From the NCBI GenBank assembly GCA_019279435.1, contig JAAALK010000086.1, positions 372,001-436,000 on the forward strand: a DNA stretch of 64,000 bases. Reading direction: 5' to 3'. The notes beneath the pieces are model-generated. The model was given only the letters and a program-made list of their open reading frames with translations, searched no databases and had not been told where the DNA came from. The position numbers were made by a program, and so were the translations under genes. Source of the stretch: Zizania palustris (lineage: Eukaryota > Streptophyta > Magnoliopsida > Poales > Poaceae). Positions within the stretch are counted from its first letter, which is position 1; every line of letters starts with the position of its first letter. This document shows, in pieces, positions 1-10,413 of this stretch.

Positions 1-1044
1 ACCTAGGGTTAGGGTTACCCATTCTGTAATCACTTTACCAAATCACAAAAGTTTGGGTCTTCTTTTTGTGTTCTTCTTCCTGGAGCTTCCACCGCCGCCG
101 GCTGTTTTTTCTCCCCATGCGATCTTTTCTTCTCTCCGGCAAAATCACACGAGAGCAGCAGTCTAGCAGCAACTAGCACCCAGTGCGGCTGCTTAAGCCT
201 AGCACCTAGACACCAGCCTAGCGCGGCTAGCTCCTAGCGGCAGCAGCGGCTACGCGCGGTTGACAAATCTAGCAGTTCCTAGCGGCAGCAACTACGCATC
301 ACAGAAGCTACGTACAAGCAGCAGGCCTGATCATCTCGGGCGGCTTCAACCCGTGGGACCCACCGGAGAAGCATCTTGGTGTGGGGCCCTCAAGCGTGCC
401 CTCAGGTGTGCGACTCGAGCATCAAGCATCAGACCGCATTGATGTCCAGGCGGAGGAGGCGAGGAAATGGCTTTGCAGCAGCCCGGCAGAGGAACCAAGA
501 CACCGACGCCCAATATTTTTCGTTCTCTCGATTTGCATGCATTCAGTTTTATCTCAGTATTTTTAATCTCTGATTTCCTGTTTTAGTGTACTGCTTAGAG
601 ATTTTTCCATAGATATATCATAGTTTATGAATGCATCTCATTTGTGTGTTTTTAAATGAATGGATGATATTGAATCTATTATCACGAACTTGATGAAATG
701 GCAGTGATTGAATGAAGTGCTTGTCCTTCTCTAGTTTGATATGTGTGTTTTTCTCACATCTGTTGGATTATCTGTGATCTCAGTTTATCATCTCTGTTTA
801 TTATGTATGATTAAATGCTTGTGAGTTAATTGATAAATTAATCTGTCTTTAAGCATTGTGTTGGTGTATTTTTGGTTAGGACACCGATCGTTTTTAGGCT
901 AGATTATTTTTGGACCTGTGAACTATTTCTGTTTTTGCTGGTTGTTTGTTGAGGTGCGTTGGGTGTTGGGAGAAGGCCATTGATTCGCAAGAATTTTTTT
1001 AGGCGCCCATTCAGCCCCCTTTAGTCGCTACTTTTGGTCCTACA
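1..1044 (+). repeat. Copia-type LTR, 3' portion
   Basis: The right edge ends in GGTCCTACA, preceded by a pyrimidine-rich CAGCCCCCTTTAGTCGC block. The same terminal block, in the opposite direction, begins the solo LTR at 19351 and the Sirevirus-type LTRs at 24562, 32740 and 41621. The segment is therefore the U5 side of an LTR in + orientation whose left part lies outside the window. No primer binding site follows it, so it is a 3' or solo LTR or a truncated one. Two AGGGTT units near the left edge are too few to be telomeric. No open frame here looks like a protein. Confidence 0.55.
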
Positions 1045-2383
1045 GACTCGTCTAGAACACTTTCCTTTTCTTCTCGCTTGAGAATAATTCTCAATTTTCC
1101 AAACCAGACAATAATTTTTTTCCAACAATTTATCTCTTTCAAGAATAGATCGCAAATTAAAAACTAGAGTGCTCTTAACAGTAGCAGGTGGTGCCATGAT
1201 CTACACATATTAAATGCAAGGTTCAACACTATGCAATGTTTATCTTTTATCCAATAAAAGATGTTCCACTATCTTAACCAGACACTTTCTCTCTCATGAC
1301 TAATAGTGGCACAAGAACAATGGTCACGGTATCTCCTAGTGAGCTTTGGCATCACTGCTAGAAGCTAGTTGACATAGATAAGCAACTCCTTTCTAATCAC
1401 ATCATATGTGACTCTTGTCATTGGAGAAGCATCCAATGCTCAACCCCAACTCCTATGCTCCAAGGCCCAAAACCGTTTTGATAGCTTTGTCAAGTGAACC
1501 GACATTATGCGTGCAGAAGTCCGACTTCCGCCCCAATTTGTGAAGATAAAAGATAGCACCCTTCTTTGGTAGACCCACTATCGATGATCATGAACCTTGG
1601 TGGGTGCATCTATTGGGACGAGAATCGACACTTAATTTTCGTCGGGAAAACTACTCTAGCATCGTAACGCCCCTAGCGCACACAAAACATGCAAGAATAG
1701 AATAACAGGAACATAAGGAAGCATCACAAGCAATCATATTAATTGTGACATAGCATGACCTTCTTCACATAGCGATCTCCATCTCCATGGCTCCCATCAT
1801 TCAGTGCGTGCTCCCAGCCTTCATGAAGAGTACTAGTCTATCTCGCATAGCCTATACTAATTGCATGGACCGAAGCACTGCGGAAACGACATTCCATTCG
1901 CCACAAATTTTATATCAGCCTTAGGCTGTAGACAACCATGACACACATGCCATATTTAATTTACATTCATCCCATGCATCTCATACATCAGATTTATCCA
2001 AGGCCATGTCAGTCACAACATTCTCTGCAAAACAAAGTTAGGCGAGCAATCTACAAGTGACTAAATTCTGGATTTGAAAAACCCGCCTCAACAGGCTTAG
2101 AATTTCAAATTCGGTTGGGTCAGAGCTTTTGATCTAGCATCGAAACTTCTGATCCACCAGAACTTCCGATCAATATCAGAATCCCGGACAAAACCAATTG
2201 CTTTCTGTATCGAATCACATTCAATATAAGAACATCCGATCACCATCGGAACTTCCAATCCGCCATCAGAACTTCCGATCAATATCGGAACTTCCAATTT
2301 ACCGCAGATAGAAACATATCTAATCTATTTTTCCACCATGTATCTCCATACATGAGAGATATAGTTCGAACACTATGCATGTA
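1045..2383. other. Non-coding stretch, probably leader of a minus-strand Copia element
   Basis: No gene, RNA or transposon domain is recognisable. The stretch lies on the internal side of the primer-binding-site-like sequence at 2384-2396, so it may be the untranslated leader of a non-autonomous or truncated element read on the minus strand. Between about 2100 and 2310 it holds several scattered copies of the word GAACTTCCGAT, also found in the adjacent LTR. Confidence 0.35.
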
Positions 2384-2396
2384 GGATCTAATACCA
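2384..2396 (-). promoter_or_regulatory. Primer binding site-like sequence (initiator tRNA-Met type)
   Basis: Read on the minus strand this is TGGTATTAGATCC. It differs by two bases from the usual plant initiator-Met primer binding site TGGTATCAGAGCC. It sits three bases from the LTR edge that begins TGTTGGGG on the plus strand, the expected spacing. Confidence 0.5.
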
Positions 2397-2825
2397 CTGT
2401 TGGGGAATAGGGGAGCTACGCTAGCCGGCAAATTCAAAATTTATGCCCTAAAACCCAAGACCCATGCGCATGTGAGATCATAGATATGTACCTTACAACA
2501 CTTGACACACTAGGTGCAGCAGAAGAAGAGGTTGATGAATCGTGTCAAGCCTATCCTCGCTTTATCCCGACCGTTCCTCGCCGATCCAATCGATGAAGAA
2601 GTCACTTTCCTCGTGGTGACTACCACGAGCATCGCTTATGGAGCAATGCCTCCACGAAGTCGACACATACAGGGATGGAGTTCCTCCCACGACATCATGC
2701 TAGAACCACACGTGAGAGATGGGAAATCCTCGGCCTCAATGTTTGAGATCAAGAAAGGGAGGAGAGGAGTCTATGGTGGCTAGGTCCAATCTAGTCTTAT
2801 TGCTTGTACCAAGACCTCCTCCTCT

Positions 2826-2834
2826 CTTTATATA
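2826..2834 (-). promoter_or_regulatory. TATA box of the candidate LTR
   Basis: The minus strand reads TATATAAAG inside CCTATATAAAGAGAGG, placed mid-LTR where a U3 promoter is expected. Confidence 0.5.
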
Positions 2835-3020
2835 GGGCTGAAAGCCCCTTGGTCGTCCACATATCGGAACACATAAATTAGTTACAACTAACTCGTATTC
2901 ATAACAGATACAATATGATACCCCACATCGGAACTTCCGATGCTAGATCGGAACTTCCGATAGGGTATTTTTTGTCTCCCAATTCAGCACGACACGCAAT
3001 AGATCCAATCTATTTTTGCC

Positions 3021-3180
3021 CATCTTAGAACTTCCGATACCATATCGGAACATCCGATACCATAACAGAACTTCCGATACCATATCGGAACATCCGATAC
3101 CATAACAGAACTTCCGATACCATATCGGAACATCCGATACCATATCGGAACTTCTGATACTACCTATTGGAACTTTCGAT
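3021..3180. repeat. 40-bp tandem repeat with palindromic core
   Basis: Four consecutive 40-bp units fill this stretch. The two central units (3061-3100 and 3101-3140) are identical, and the outer two are degenerate. Each unit is two related 20-bp halves. The core TTCCGATA-CCA-TATCGGAA is an inverted repeat with an 8-bp stem and a 3-base loop. Open frames read across it are repeat artefacts. Confidence 0.85.
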
Positions 3181-3233
3181 ACACATAATTTTCTTGGGCA
3201 TATCCTTCAATAACCAATGTAGGCAAGGCTCCA

Positions 3234-4818
3234 ATGTTTAGCGATACAAATTATTCCACTTGGAAAATTAAAATGACTACTCACCTTCAAGATATAAGTT
3301 TTGATCTTTGGCCTATAGTTGAAGAAGGATATGCAATCACCGGTGAAGTGACTCAAGTAGACCGCCGCAACCTTCAACTAAATGCTCAAGCGAAGAATGC
3401 AATTTTCAACGCCCTCTCCCAAAAAGAGTTTGATAGTATGAGCAACCTTGACACCGCATATGAGATACAGACAAAGCTCAGTTATATACATGATGGAACT
3501 AGTGAGCTCAAGAATGCCAAGCTTCATTTTTTTAAATCCAATATGAGTCATTTACCATGCTTTCGGATGAGACCATCAACAATATGTATAGTCGGCTCAA
3601 TGCGATTGTAAATGAGCTAAAATGACTTGGTACAAACTATACGGACTCCGAAGTGGTTCACAAGATTCTTAGAGATCTACCGGAGAAATTTGATACCTTG
3701 GTCACACTTCTTATCAATTCTGACCTGTCAACAATGACTTCGGCCGGTTTATTGGGCAAGATAAATACAAATGAGTTGTACAAGACTAAAGAATTGGAGG
3801 AAGTTTCATCCTCTAAAAGGAAGAACATAGCTCTTAAGACTGATGTTGAGGAGAATACCAAGCCACACAAAACCAGTAGTGATGAAGGAAATAACACCGA
3901 AGAAGAGCTTGCCCTTATCACAAAGATGTTCAATAATCTTATGGCAAGAAAAAGAGGAAAGGGCAAGGTATCAAGTTCAAACTCCTATAGAAGAAGGGAA
4001 AAAAGGTCATCACACAAAAAGTACATTCGAGATTTGAGATGTTTTGAATGTGGTGAGAAGGGACACTTTGCATTAAATTTTCCCACAAAGGATAATGAAG
4101 AAAAGAGGCCCCCAAAAGAGAAAAAGAGTGGAAAGAAGAAGCTTTTGAACAAGCTTAAGAAAGGCACAAGCAAATTTGAAGCTTTTATTGGAGAGTGGGA
4201 CTCAAATGAAGAAAGCTCCAACTCAAGCTCCTACTCCGACATTGATGAAAGTGATGAGGAGACTCAAAGAAGAAGGCTATGGCGGGAATCACTATCACAA
4301 AGGCTTCTCCACCATTTCCACCTTTTTGTCTTATGGAAAAAGGGTCCACCAAGGTAGGTCATAACAGTGACAGTGAAGAAAAAAAATGAATTTTCATATG
4401 ATGAACTAGAAAACATGTTTAAGGAGCTCCATGAATATAGTGAAAAGGAAATTGGAAAATTCAAAACACTAAAGAAGGAACATGTTTCTTTAGTTGAGAA
4501 ATTTGAGGAGCTAAAGATTTCTCATGAGAAACTAATCACTTCTCATGAAGAGCTTAAGGATGCTCATGACAAGATACTTTTCACTAAATGTTGTGGAGCT
4601 CAAATAGATGTTGGAGTTACACGTGATTTAATTGATGAGCATGCTTTAATTTTAAATGATCATGTTGTCTCTACATCTAGAATGTCTACTTCTTGTGATG
4701 ATTTAATTGATATTCCATGATCTAGCTCTAGTACTACTACTTATGATTCCTTGCTAATTAGTGGAAATATTAAATTAAAGGAACAAGTAGCCAAGCTTAA
4801 CAAAAACTTGGAAGACAC
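3234..4818 (+). pseudogene. Copia host element E, gag region (decayed)
   Basis: This is the Gag part of an old Ty1/Copia polyprotein. The first frame (3234-3611) has the YSTWKIKMTTHLQD signature of UBN2-type Copia Gag. A frameshift near 3530 and a TGA near 3622 separate it from the next part, whose HKILRDLPEKFDTLV motif is also typical of Copia Gag. A zinc knuckle near 4042-4083 reads C-x2-C-x4-H-x4-F, so its last cysteine has become phenylalanine. A long Lys/Glu-rich, probably coiled-coil tail follows and is cut at 4818 by the CRM-like insertion. The rest of E resumes at 10251. It is non-functional. Confidence 0.85.
4814..4818 (+). repeat. Target-site duplication GACAC, left copy
   Basis: GACAC abuts the TGATGAGG start of the CRM-like LTR and is repeated exactly at 10251-10255 after the other end of the element. 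The host reading frame of E continues sensibly across the pair, which confirms both insertion boundaries. Confidence 0.9.
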
Positions 4819-5724
4819 TGATGAGGACATCACTTCACTTGATACACACATGGAGCCTCCACCTACAATTCAATTACAAGGACCAATCACACGCGCCCGT
4901 GCCCGTTGCTTGAACCATGAGGTTAATTCTTTCCTTAGCAACTATGTTAATATTTGTTTGGACGGGATGCTACTGAATACTAGTGATATTTTGTTGCTTA
5001 GGAACATGGGAGATGGAATAGAAGAGTTGGAGTTGAAGACGGAGTCGCACGGATGATTTGAAGTCAAGAATTCGCTGGTTCGGACTACATCGACCACCAT
5101 GCACCAAAATGGACATAACTTCCTCATACGAAGTCCGATTGGCGCGTTCTTGGACTTTTTGGAAAGCTAAGGAGAAGATGGATCTTTTGGCGTTGGTTTC
5201 GCCTCATTTGGAGTCTCGAGCCGTCCTGTGTGTTTAAAACAGTCCTGCGTGACAGAATTGGGCCGTGTTGGCCCATAGTCCGAGTCTGTACGTCTTCTAG
5301 CCCATAGACTGAGTCTGTACGCCTTCTACATGCTGTCCACGCCTTATATACTCACGCCAGCCGCCTTTAGGGTTAGGTTTTGCTTTGTTTGCATCTACAC
5401 TTGTGTGTTTAGATCCCGCTCCTGCACCGGACCGATTGACTGCTGCATCAGCGTTTGTGAAACCTCTCCTCTTCATAGTTTATCTGTGATTTGGCATTCG
5501 ACTTGTATCCTTCCTATTCTTGCTTATGTTCTTGGGTTCTCTTGCAGGAATTAGCCTTCGTGGCGAGGTCAATCGCGCCTGCGTGGTTGATAACCAACGG
5601 AGACGGTGGTGTAGCGATTGCAAGGTTTTGATCCGCCGGACCGGAGCCTTGGATCGTCAACGTCGAGATTCTCCACCAATCCAAGTTATCCTTTACCTAG
5701 CGGAAGATCGGGACCAATCCCCCA
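4819..5724 (+). repeat. CRM-like 5' LTR
   Basis: This 906-bp LTR begins TGATGAGGACATCAC and ends CCAATCCCCCA. Its first ~240 bases remain open and encode the C-terminal tail of the family's polyprotein, with the motif GPITRARARCLNHEV, as in CRM-type chromoviruses whose pol frame runs into the 3' LTR. A roughly 30-bp duplication (GTCCGAGTCTGTACG...) near 5276-5330 is shared with the LTR at 9346 but absent from the 25.6-kb copy. Confidence 0.9.
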
Positions 5725-5729
5725 TTAGT

Positions 5730-5741
5730 TGGTATCAGAGC
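5730..5741 (+). promoter_or_regulatory. Primer binding site, initiator tRNA-Met
   Basis: TGGTATCAGAGC, five bases after the LTR end, is the standard complement to the 3' end of plant initiator tRNA-Met. Confidence 0.9.
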
Positions 5742-6883
5742 TCAAATTTCCCGTTAGGTAACCTCGATCTTCGTTTGTTTTACCTAGAGTCCAGAAAACC
5801 CTCACAAAAAAATCCCCACCGAAAACCCCTTTGTGCCTTGCGATTTTAATTTCAGTTTTTAACCTTGTTGAGTTTGTGTTCTTGGTCGAGTCTTGTTGCT
5901 GGTTTAGTAATCCCTTTGTGTCGTTTGAGTAGTAGTTGGTCTTGTGTCTCAAAAAAAAATTCCCCACCCGAAAACCCCCCTCCACAGCCCTACTCGTTTT
6001 CCACATCGACTCTTTATGACCCCCCTTCGGTAAAACATGCATAACTTTTCGCTCGTTTGGCAGAAAAATCTGAAATTTTTTGAGCATATTCTTGACCCAA
6101 TTTGGGGGGTACCCTAACATGGTTCCCCTGTTAGCCTTCATTAGAATCGCCAAAAAAATCAGGAAGATAAAGAAAAAAATTGGTCAAAGTTTTTGCTCGC
6201 CGTTCAGCAAACTTGTTGAATTTCTGTGAACCATATCCCACCTCAGTTGCAGGTGCCAATTTTTGTGGTTGCATCTCTGGTCATCCTTGTTCAAAAAAAA
6301 TAGAGTGAAAAAAAAAGAAAAAAAAGAGAACCGGTCCTGTCGATTGCTTGTCCGATCTCTTGTCCGATCCCTTGTCCGATCTCTTGTCCGATCAGCGGCA
6401 GCAGCAGATTCTGCTTGTCCGTCTGATCCCTTGTCCGATCTCTTGTCCGATCCCTTGTCCGATCAGCGGCAGTGACAAAGAGCTGAATTTGGCCTATTAT
6501 TGCCTCCACTTGAGTTTTGGGCACATAGTTTCCCTCTATTGCTCGAATTTTCACATTGGGAGCACTAAGGCCAGCAACTTTGACGAGTACTAGGGAACAC
6601 TTATTGAACTTGGTTTAACTGTTATTACTATTGCTAATCCTTGCTACTCACTTTGCCTTCCAAGCTACACCTTTCTCTTGGTCAGGACAGGTTCATTTCT
6701 TGCAATTGCACACCACCCTCCACTTGGTTCATCACCTGTAGGCCGGTGACCTCACTGCGGCATGGTAAGAACACTTGCAAGCGTGGGTAAGGTGCTTGAC
6801 GGATTGCTTCCACCACACACCCACCACCCCACCTAGCTATTTTCCATAGGGATTATTCTTTATTTTTTTGTCTTTTTACTAAC
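5742..6883 (+). other. CRM-like leader (untranslated), gag deleted
   Basis: No protein frame is recognisable. The sequence matches the leader of the second copy at 26496-27280 up to about 6640. Copy 1 then runs on for about 240 bases to the protease frame, where a Gag gene would be expected. Gag is missing altogether, so a deletion lies near 6640-6880. Confidence 0.7.
6347..6473 (+). repeat. 12-bp minisatellite CTTGTCCGATCY
   Basis: Four direct copies of a 12-base unit, an interrupting GCGGCAGCAGCAG segment, then another run of three to four copies and GCGGCAG again. It therefore looks like a duplicated higher-order block. The corresponding leader of the 25.6-kb copy (around 27131-27160) lacks it. 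Confidence 0.85.
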
Positions 6884-9350
6884 ATGGCAGCACTTATTGT
6901 ACAACGTGTCTTGAGCACTCACATGGACCAGGACGACCGGGCACAATGGAACAATCTGTTTCAGACCTTCTTCGTCGTCAATGACCGCCGTGTACGTGTC
7001 ATCATAGACAGCGGTAGTTGCAACAATTTGGTGAGCCACGACATGGTAACGAAGCTTCAACTTCCCACACATGCGCATCCACACCCTTACCATGTGCAAT
7101 GGTTCAACAATAGCGGTAAGGTCAAGGTAACACAAACTGCTCACATCAAATTTTCCATTGGTACATACTTCGGAGTTGCTGATTTTGATGTAGTACCAAT
7201 GCAAGCATGTTCTCTGTTACTTGGTAGACCTTGGGAGTATGATACTGATGCTACACACCATGGTAGGAGCAATAAGTACACATTTATGTATAAAGGAAAG
7301 AAAGTTACATTGCTTCCTATGACTCCTGCTGAAATTGTGAAATTTGAACAAGAAAAACATGCTAAGGACGCATACACGAGCAAACAACCTTCTGAAAATC
7401 AGCAAGTAGCTAAAACACTTTCGAGGCAACAAAAATATAAAGTTGCTTCTCCTTCTTCATCACAAGTTATTAATCTAAAAGGATGTGTCATGCTTGCAAC
7501 TAAAACTAACCTTGCAATACGTAGTTTTCTTGGTCTTGCCGGATTCTACCGGCGTTTTGTGAAAGATTTCAGCACCATAGCCAGTCCTTTGCATGAGTTG
7601 ACCAAGAAGGGAGTCACTTTTACTTGGGAACCAGCACAAGAACAAGCTTTTGCCACACTCAAGGATCGTCTTACACATGCACCTCTACTTCATCTACCCG
7701 ACTTCAATAAGCCTTTTGAGTTAGAATGTGATGCTAGTGGTTTTGGAATAGGAGGTGTGCTTCTACAAGGAGGTAAACCCGTGGCCTATTTTAGTGAGAA
7801 ATTACATGGTCCACAGTTGAATTATTCTACCTATGATAAGGAATTATATGCCTTAGTGCGTGTGCTTGAAACTTGGCAACATTACCTTTTGCCTAAGGAG
7901 TTTATTATTCATTCGGATCATGAAGCATTGAAGCATATACGTAGTCAAGCAAATCTGAATAAATGACATGCTAAATGGGTAGAATTTATTGAGACTTTTC
8001 CATATATCATTAAGCATAAGAAAGGGAAAGATAATGTGATTGCAGATGCTTTATCTAGACGTTATACAATGCTTTCTCAACTTGATTATAAGATCTTTGG
8101 TTTAGAAACATTGAAGGACATGTATGCTACTAATTTGGACTTCAAAGATGCTTTTGCAAATTGTACAGATTAACGTGCTTGGAACAAATATGTGCTGAAT
8201 AATGGATATCTTTTTCGTGCTAGCAAGTTATGCGTGCCGGCTAGCTCTCTTTGCTTGTTGTTATTGCAGGAAGCACACGGTGGTGGTTTGATGGGTCATT
8301 TTGGATCAAAGAAAACCGAAGATGTGCTGTCCACACACTTCTATTGGCTTAGGATGAGACGAGATGTTGAGCGCTATGTGGCACGATGCACTACTTGCAA
8401 TAAAGCTAAGTCCCGTCTAAACCCACATGGTCTTTATATGCCTCTACCCGTTCCTAGTGTACCTTGGGAGGATATTTCTATGGATTTTGTGTTAGGATTA
8501 CCTAGAACTAGGAAGGGGAGAGATAGTATTTTTGTGGTGGTAGATCGGTTCTCTAAAATGGCGCATTTTATACCTTGTCACAAGAGCGACGATGCTACCA
8601 ATGTTGCTGATTTGTTTTTCAGAGAGGTCGTACGCTTGCATGGAGTTCCCTATACCATCGTTTCAGATCGTGATGCTAAATTCTTAAGTCATTTTTGGAG
8701 GATGTTGTGGCATAAGTTGGGGACGAAGGTGCTGTTTTCTACTACTTGTCACCCCCAAACGGATGGGCAAACGGAGGTCGTCAACCGTACATTGTCCACC
8801 ATGTTGAGGGCTATTTTGAAGACCAACTTGAAGCTCTGGGAAGAGTGTTTACCTCATATTGAGTTTGCATATAATAGGTCAGTACACTCCACTACTAAGG
8901 TAAGTCCGTTTCAAGTGGTCTATGGCTTTAATCCGCGGGCTCCTATTGATTTGCTACCATTACCACCATCTGAAAACTTGAATTTTGATGCTACTACACG
9001 TGCTGAATTATTGCTTAAGATGCATGAAACTACTAAAGCAAACATAGAGAAAATGAATGAGAAATATCGTGCTTATGGTAGTAAGGGTAGAAAAGAGATA
9101 ACATTTGAACCAGGTGATCTTGTTTGGTTGCACTTGCGCAAGGATCGTTTTCCTGATTTAAGAAAGTCTAAATTGATGCCCCGTGCTGATGGTCCTTTCC
9201 GTGTGCTTGAGAAGATAAATGATAATGCATATAAACTTGAGTTTCCTGCAGCTTTTGGGGTTAGTCCCACATTTAACATTTCAGATTTAAAGCCCTATTT
9301 GGGAGATGACGATGAGCTTGAGTCGAGGACGACTCTAATTCAAGAGGGGG
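6884..9350 (+). pseudogene. CRM-like polyprotein, protease-RNase H-integrase, RT core deleted
   Basis: One frame throughout. An aspartic protease (IIDSGSCNNLVSHDM) comes first. It jumps in frame, near 7500-7520, to the end of the RT domain (SFLGLAGFYRRFVKDFS), so the catalytic YxDD core is missing. RNase H follows (FELECDASGFGIGGVLL). In-frame stops at 7964-7966 and 8171-8173 interrupt it. The last open part (8192-9376) is integrase: zinc-binding H29, H36, C66 and C69, and catalytic D98, D159 and E195 with DD35E spacing. It ends with the PTFNISDLKPYLGDDDELESR motif. In an intact relative the frame would continue into the 3' LTR; here it runs into an inverted LTR and stops. Confidence 0.88.
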
Positions 9351-10250
9351 ATTGGTCCCGATCTTCCGCTAGGTAAAGGATAACTTGGATTGGTGGAGAA
9401 TCTCGACGTTGACGATCCAAGGCTCCGGTCCGGCGGATCAAAACCTTGCAATCGCTACACCATCGTCTCCGTTGGTTATCAACCACGCAGGCGCGATTGA
9501 CCTCGCCACGAAGGCTAATTCCTGCAAGCGAACCCAAGAACACAAGAAAGAACAGGAAGGATACAAGTCGAATGCCAAATCACAGATAAACTATGAAGAG
9601 GAGAGGTTTCACAAACGCTGATGCAGCAGCCAATCGGTCCGGTGCAGGAGCGGGATCTAAACACACAAGTGTAGATGCAAACAAAGCAAAACCTAACCCT
9701 AAAGGCGGCTGGCATGAGTATATAAGGCGTGGACAGCCTGTAGAAGGCATACAGACTCAGACTATGGGCTAGAAGACGTACAAACTCGGACTATGGGCCA
9801 ACACGGCCCAATTCTGTCACGCAGGACTGTTTTAAACACACAGGATGGCTCGAGACTCAAAATGAGGCGAAACCAAAGCCAAAAGATCCATCTTCTCCTT
9901 AGCTTTCCAAAAAGTCCAAGAACGCGCCAATCGAACTTCGTATGAGGAAGTTATGCCCATTTTGGTGCATGGTGGTCGATGTAGTCCGAACCAGCAAATT
10001 CTTGACTTCAAATCATTCGTGCGACTCCTTCTTCAACTCCAACTCTTCTATTCCATATCCCATGTTCCTAAGCAACAAAATATCACTAGTATTCAGTAGC
10101 ATCCCGTCCAAACAAATATTAACATAGTTGCTAAGGAAAGAATTAACCTCATGGTTCAAGCGATGGGCACGGGCTCGTGTGATTGGTCCTTGTAATTGAA
10201 TTGTAGGTGGAGGCTCCATGTGTGTATTATGTGAAGTGATGTCCTCATCA
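9346..10250 (-). repeat. CRM-like LTR in inverted orientation
   Basis: The whole 905 bases are the reverse complement of the LTR at 4819-5724, lacking only the last base at the U5 end. The junction with the polypurine tract falls within GGGGGA, a six-base word shared by the tract and by the complement of the U5 end. The outer end, CCTCATCA, is the LTR's U3 terminus. It shares the ~30-bp internal duplication of the 5' LTR, so both derive from one parental element. Confidence 0.92.
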
Positions 10251-10255
10251 GACAC
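10251..10255 (+). repeat. Target-site duplication GACAC, right copy
   Basis: Exact match to 4814-4818. Confidence 0.9.
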
Positions 10256-10413
10256 TTTAAGGGTAAGGGCACTCTTAATGAAATCTTGAGTGAGCAACGG
10301 CCCTCCTTTAACAATGAGGGTTTGAGATTCATTCTTAAGAAGGATAAAAATCCCACACACTGTGCTCCAAGGTTTGTTTAAAGTAATGGTAAATTTTATC
10401 ACAAATGTAATGA
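10251..10413 (+). pseudogene. Copia host E, gag-pol linker fragment
   Basis: This continues the E frame cut at 4818. It reads through a LKKDKNPTHCAPRFV-like segment typical of the stretch downstream of Gag in plant Copia elements. At least one stop and frame disturbances are present. It ends at the solo LTR at 10414. Confidence 0.7.

Larger units (their letters stand above)
2400..3209 (-). repeat. Copia LTR, BARE/Angela-like (candidate)
   Basis: On the minus strand the segment starts TGAAGGATATGCCC and ends CCCCAACA. The GATATGCCC start resembles BARE/Angela LTRs of grasses (family knowledge). The primer-binding-site-like sequence at 2384-2396 and the minus-strand TATA box at 2826-2834 both fit an LTR of about 810 bp. 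It is rich in the word GAACTTCCGAT and its complement. No clear target-site duplication was found, so the right boundary is tentative. Confidence 0.45.
4819..10250 (+). mobile_element. CRM-like Gypsy element with inverted LTRs (copy 1)
   Basis: The order is: LTR in + orientation, initiator-Met primer binding site, leader, protease/RNase H/integrase frame, polypurine tract, then an LTR in the OPPOSITE orientation. Both outer ends are therefore the same LTR terminus (TGATGAGG...CCTCATCA), yet the element has a perfect 5-bp duplication, GACAC. The polyprotein lacks Gag and the RT core, so this copy could move only with help. CRM-like assignment rests on the integrase, the absence of a canonical chromodomain and a coding tail that runs into the LTR; this is an inference. 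The two LTRs differ at about 25 of 905 positions by eye. Confidence 0.85.

Noticed and set aside
1..20. Telomeric repeat (TTTAGGG-like)
   Set aside because: Only two imperfect units, followed by LTR sequence.
2514..2783. Small plus-strand protein gene
   Set aside because: It lies within the candidate LTR downstream of a minus-strand TATA box, with no family features.
3061..3140. CRISPR-like repeats
   Set aside because: The units are directly adjacent, without unique spacers, in a plant LTR.
2943..3143. Repetitive 66-residue frame resembling a repeat protein
   Set aside because: It is only the 40-bp tandem repeat read in one frame. There is no start context and no conservation evidence.
6291..6475. 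Arg/Asp/Ser/Val-repeat proteins on both strands
   Set aside because: Translations of the 12-bp minisatellite in an untranslated leader.
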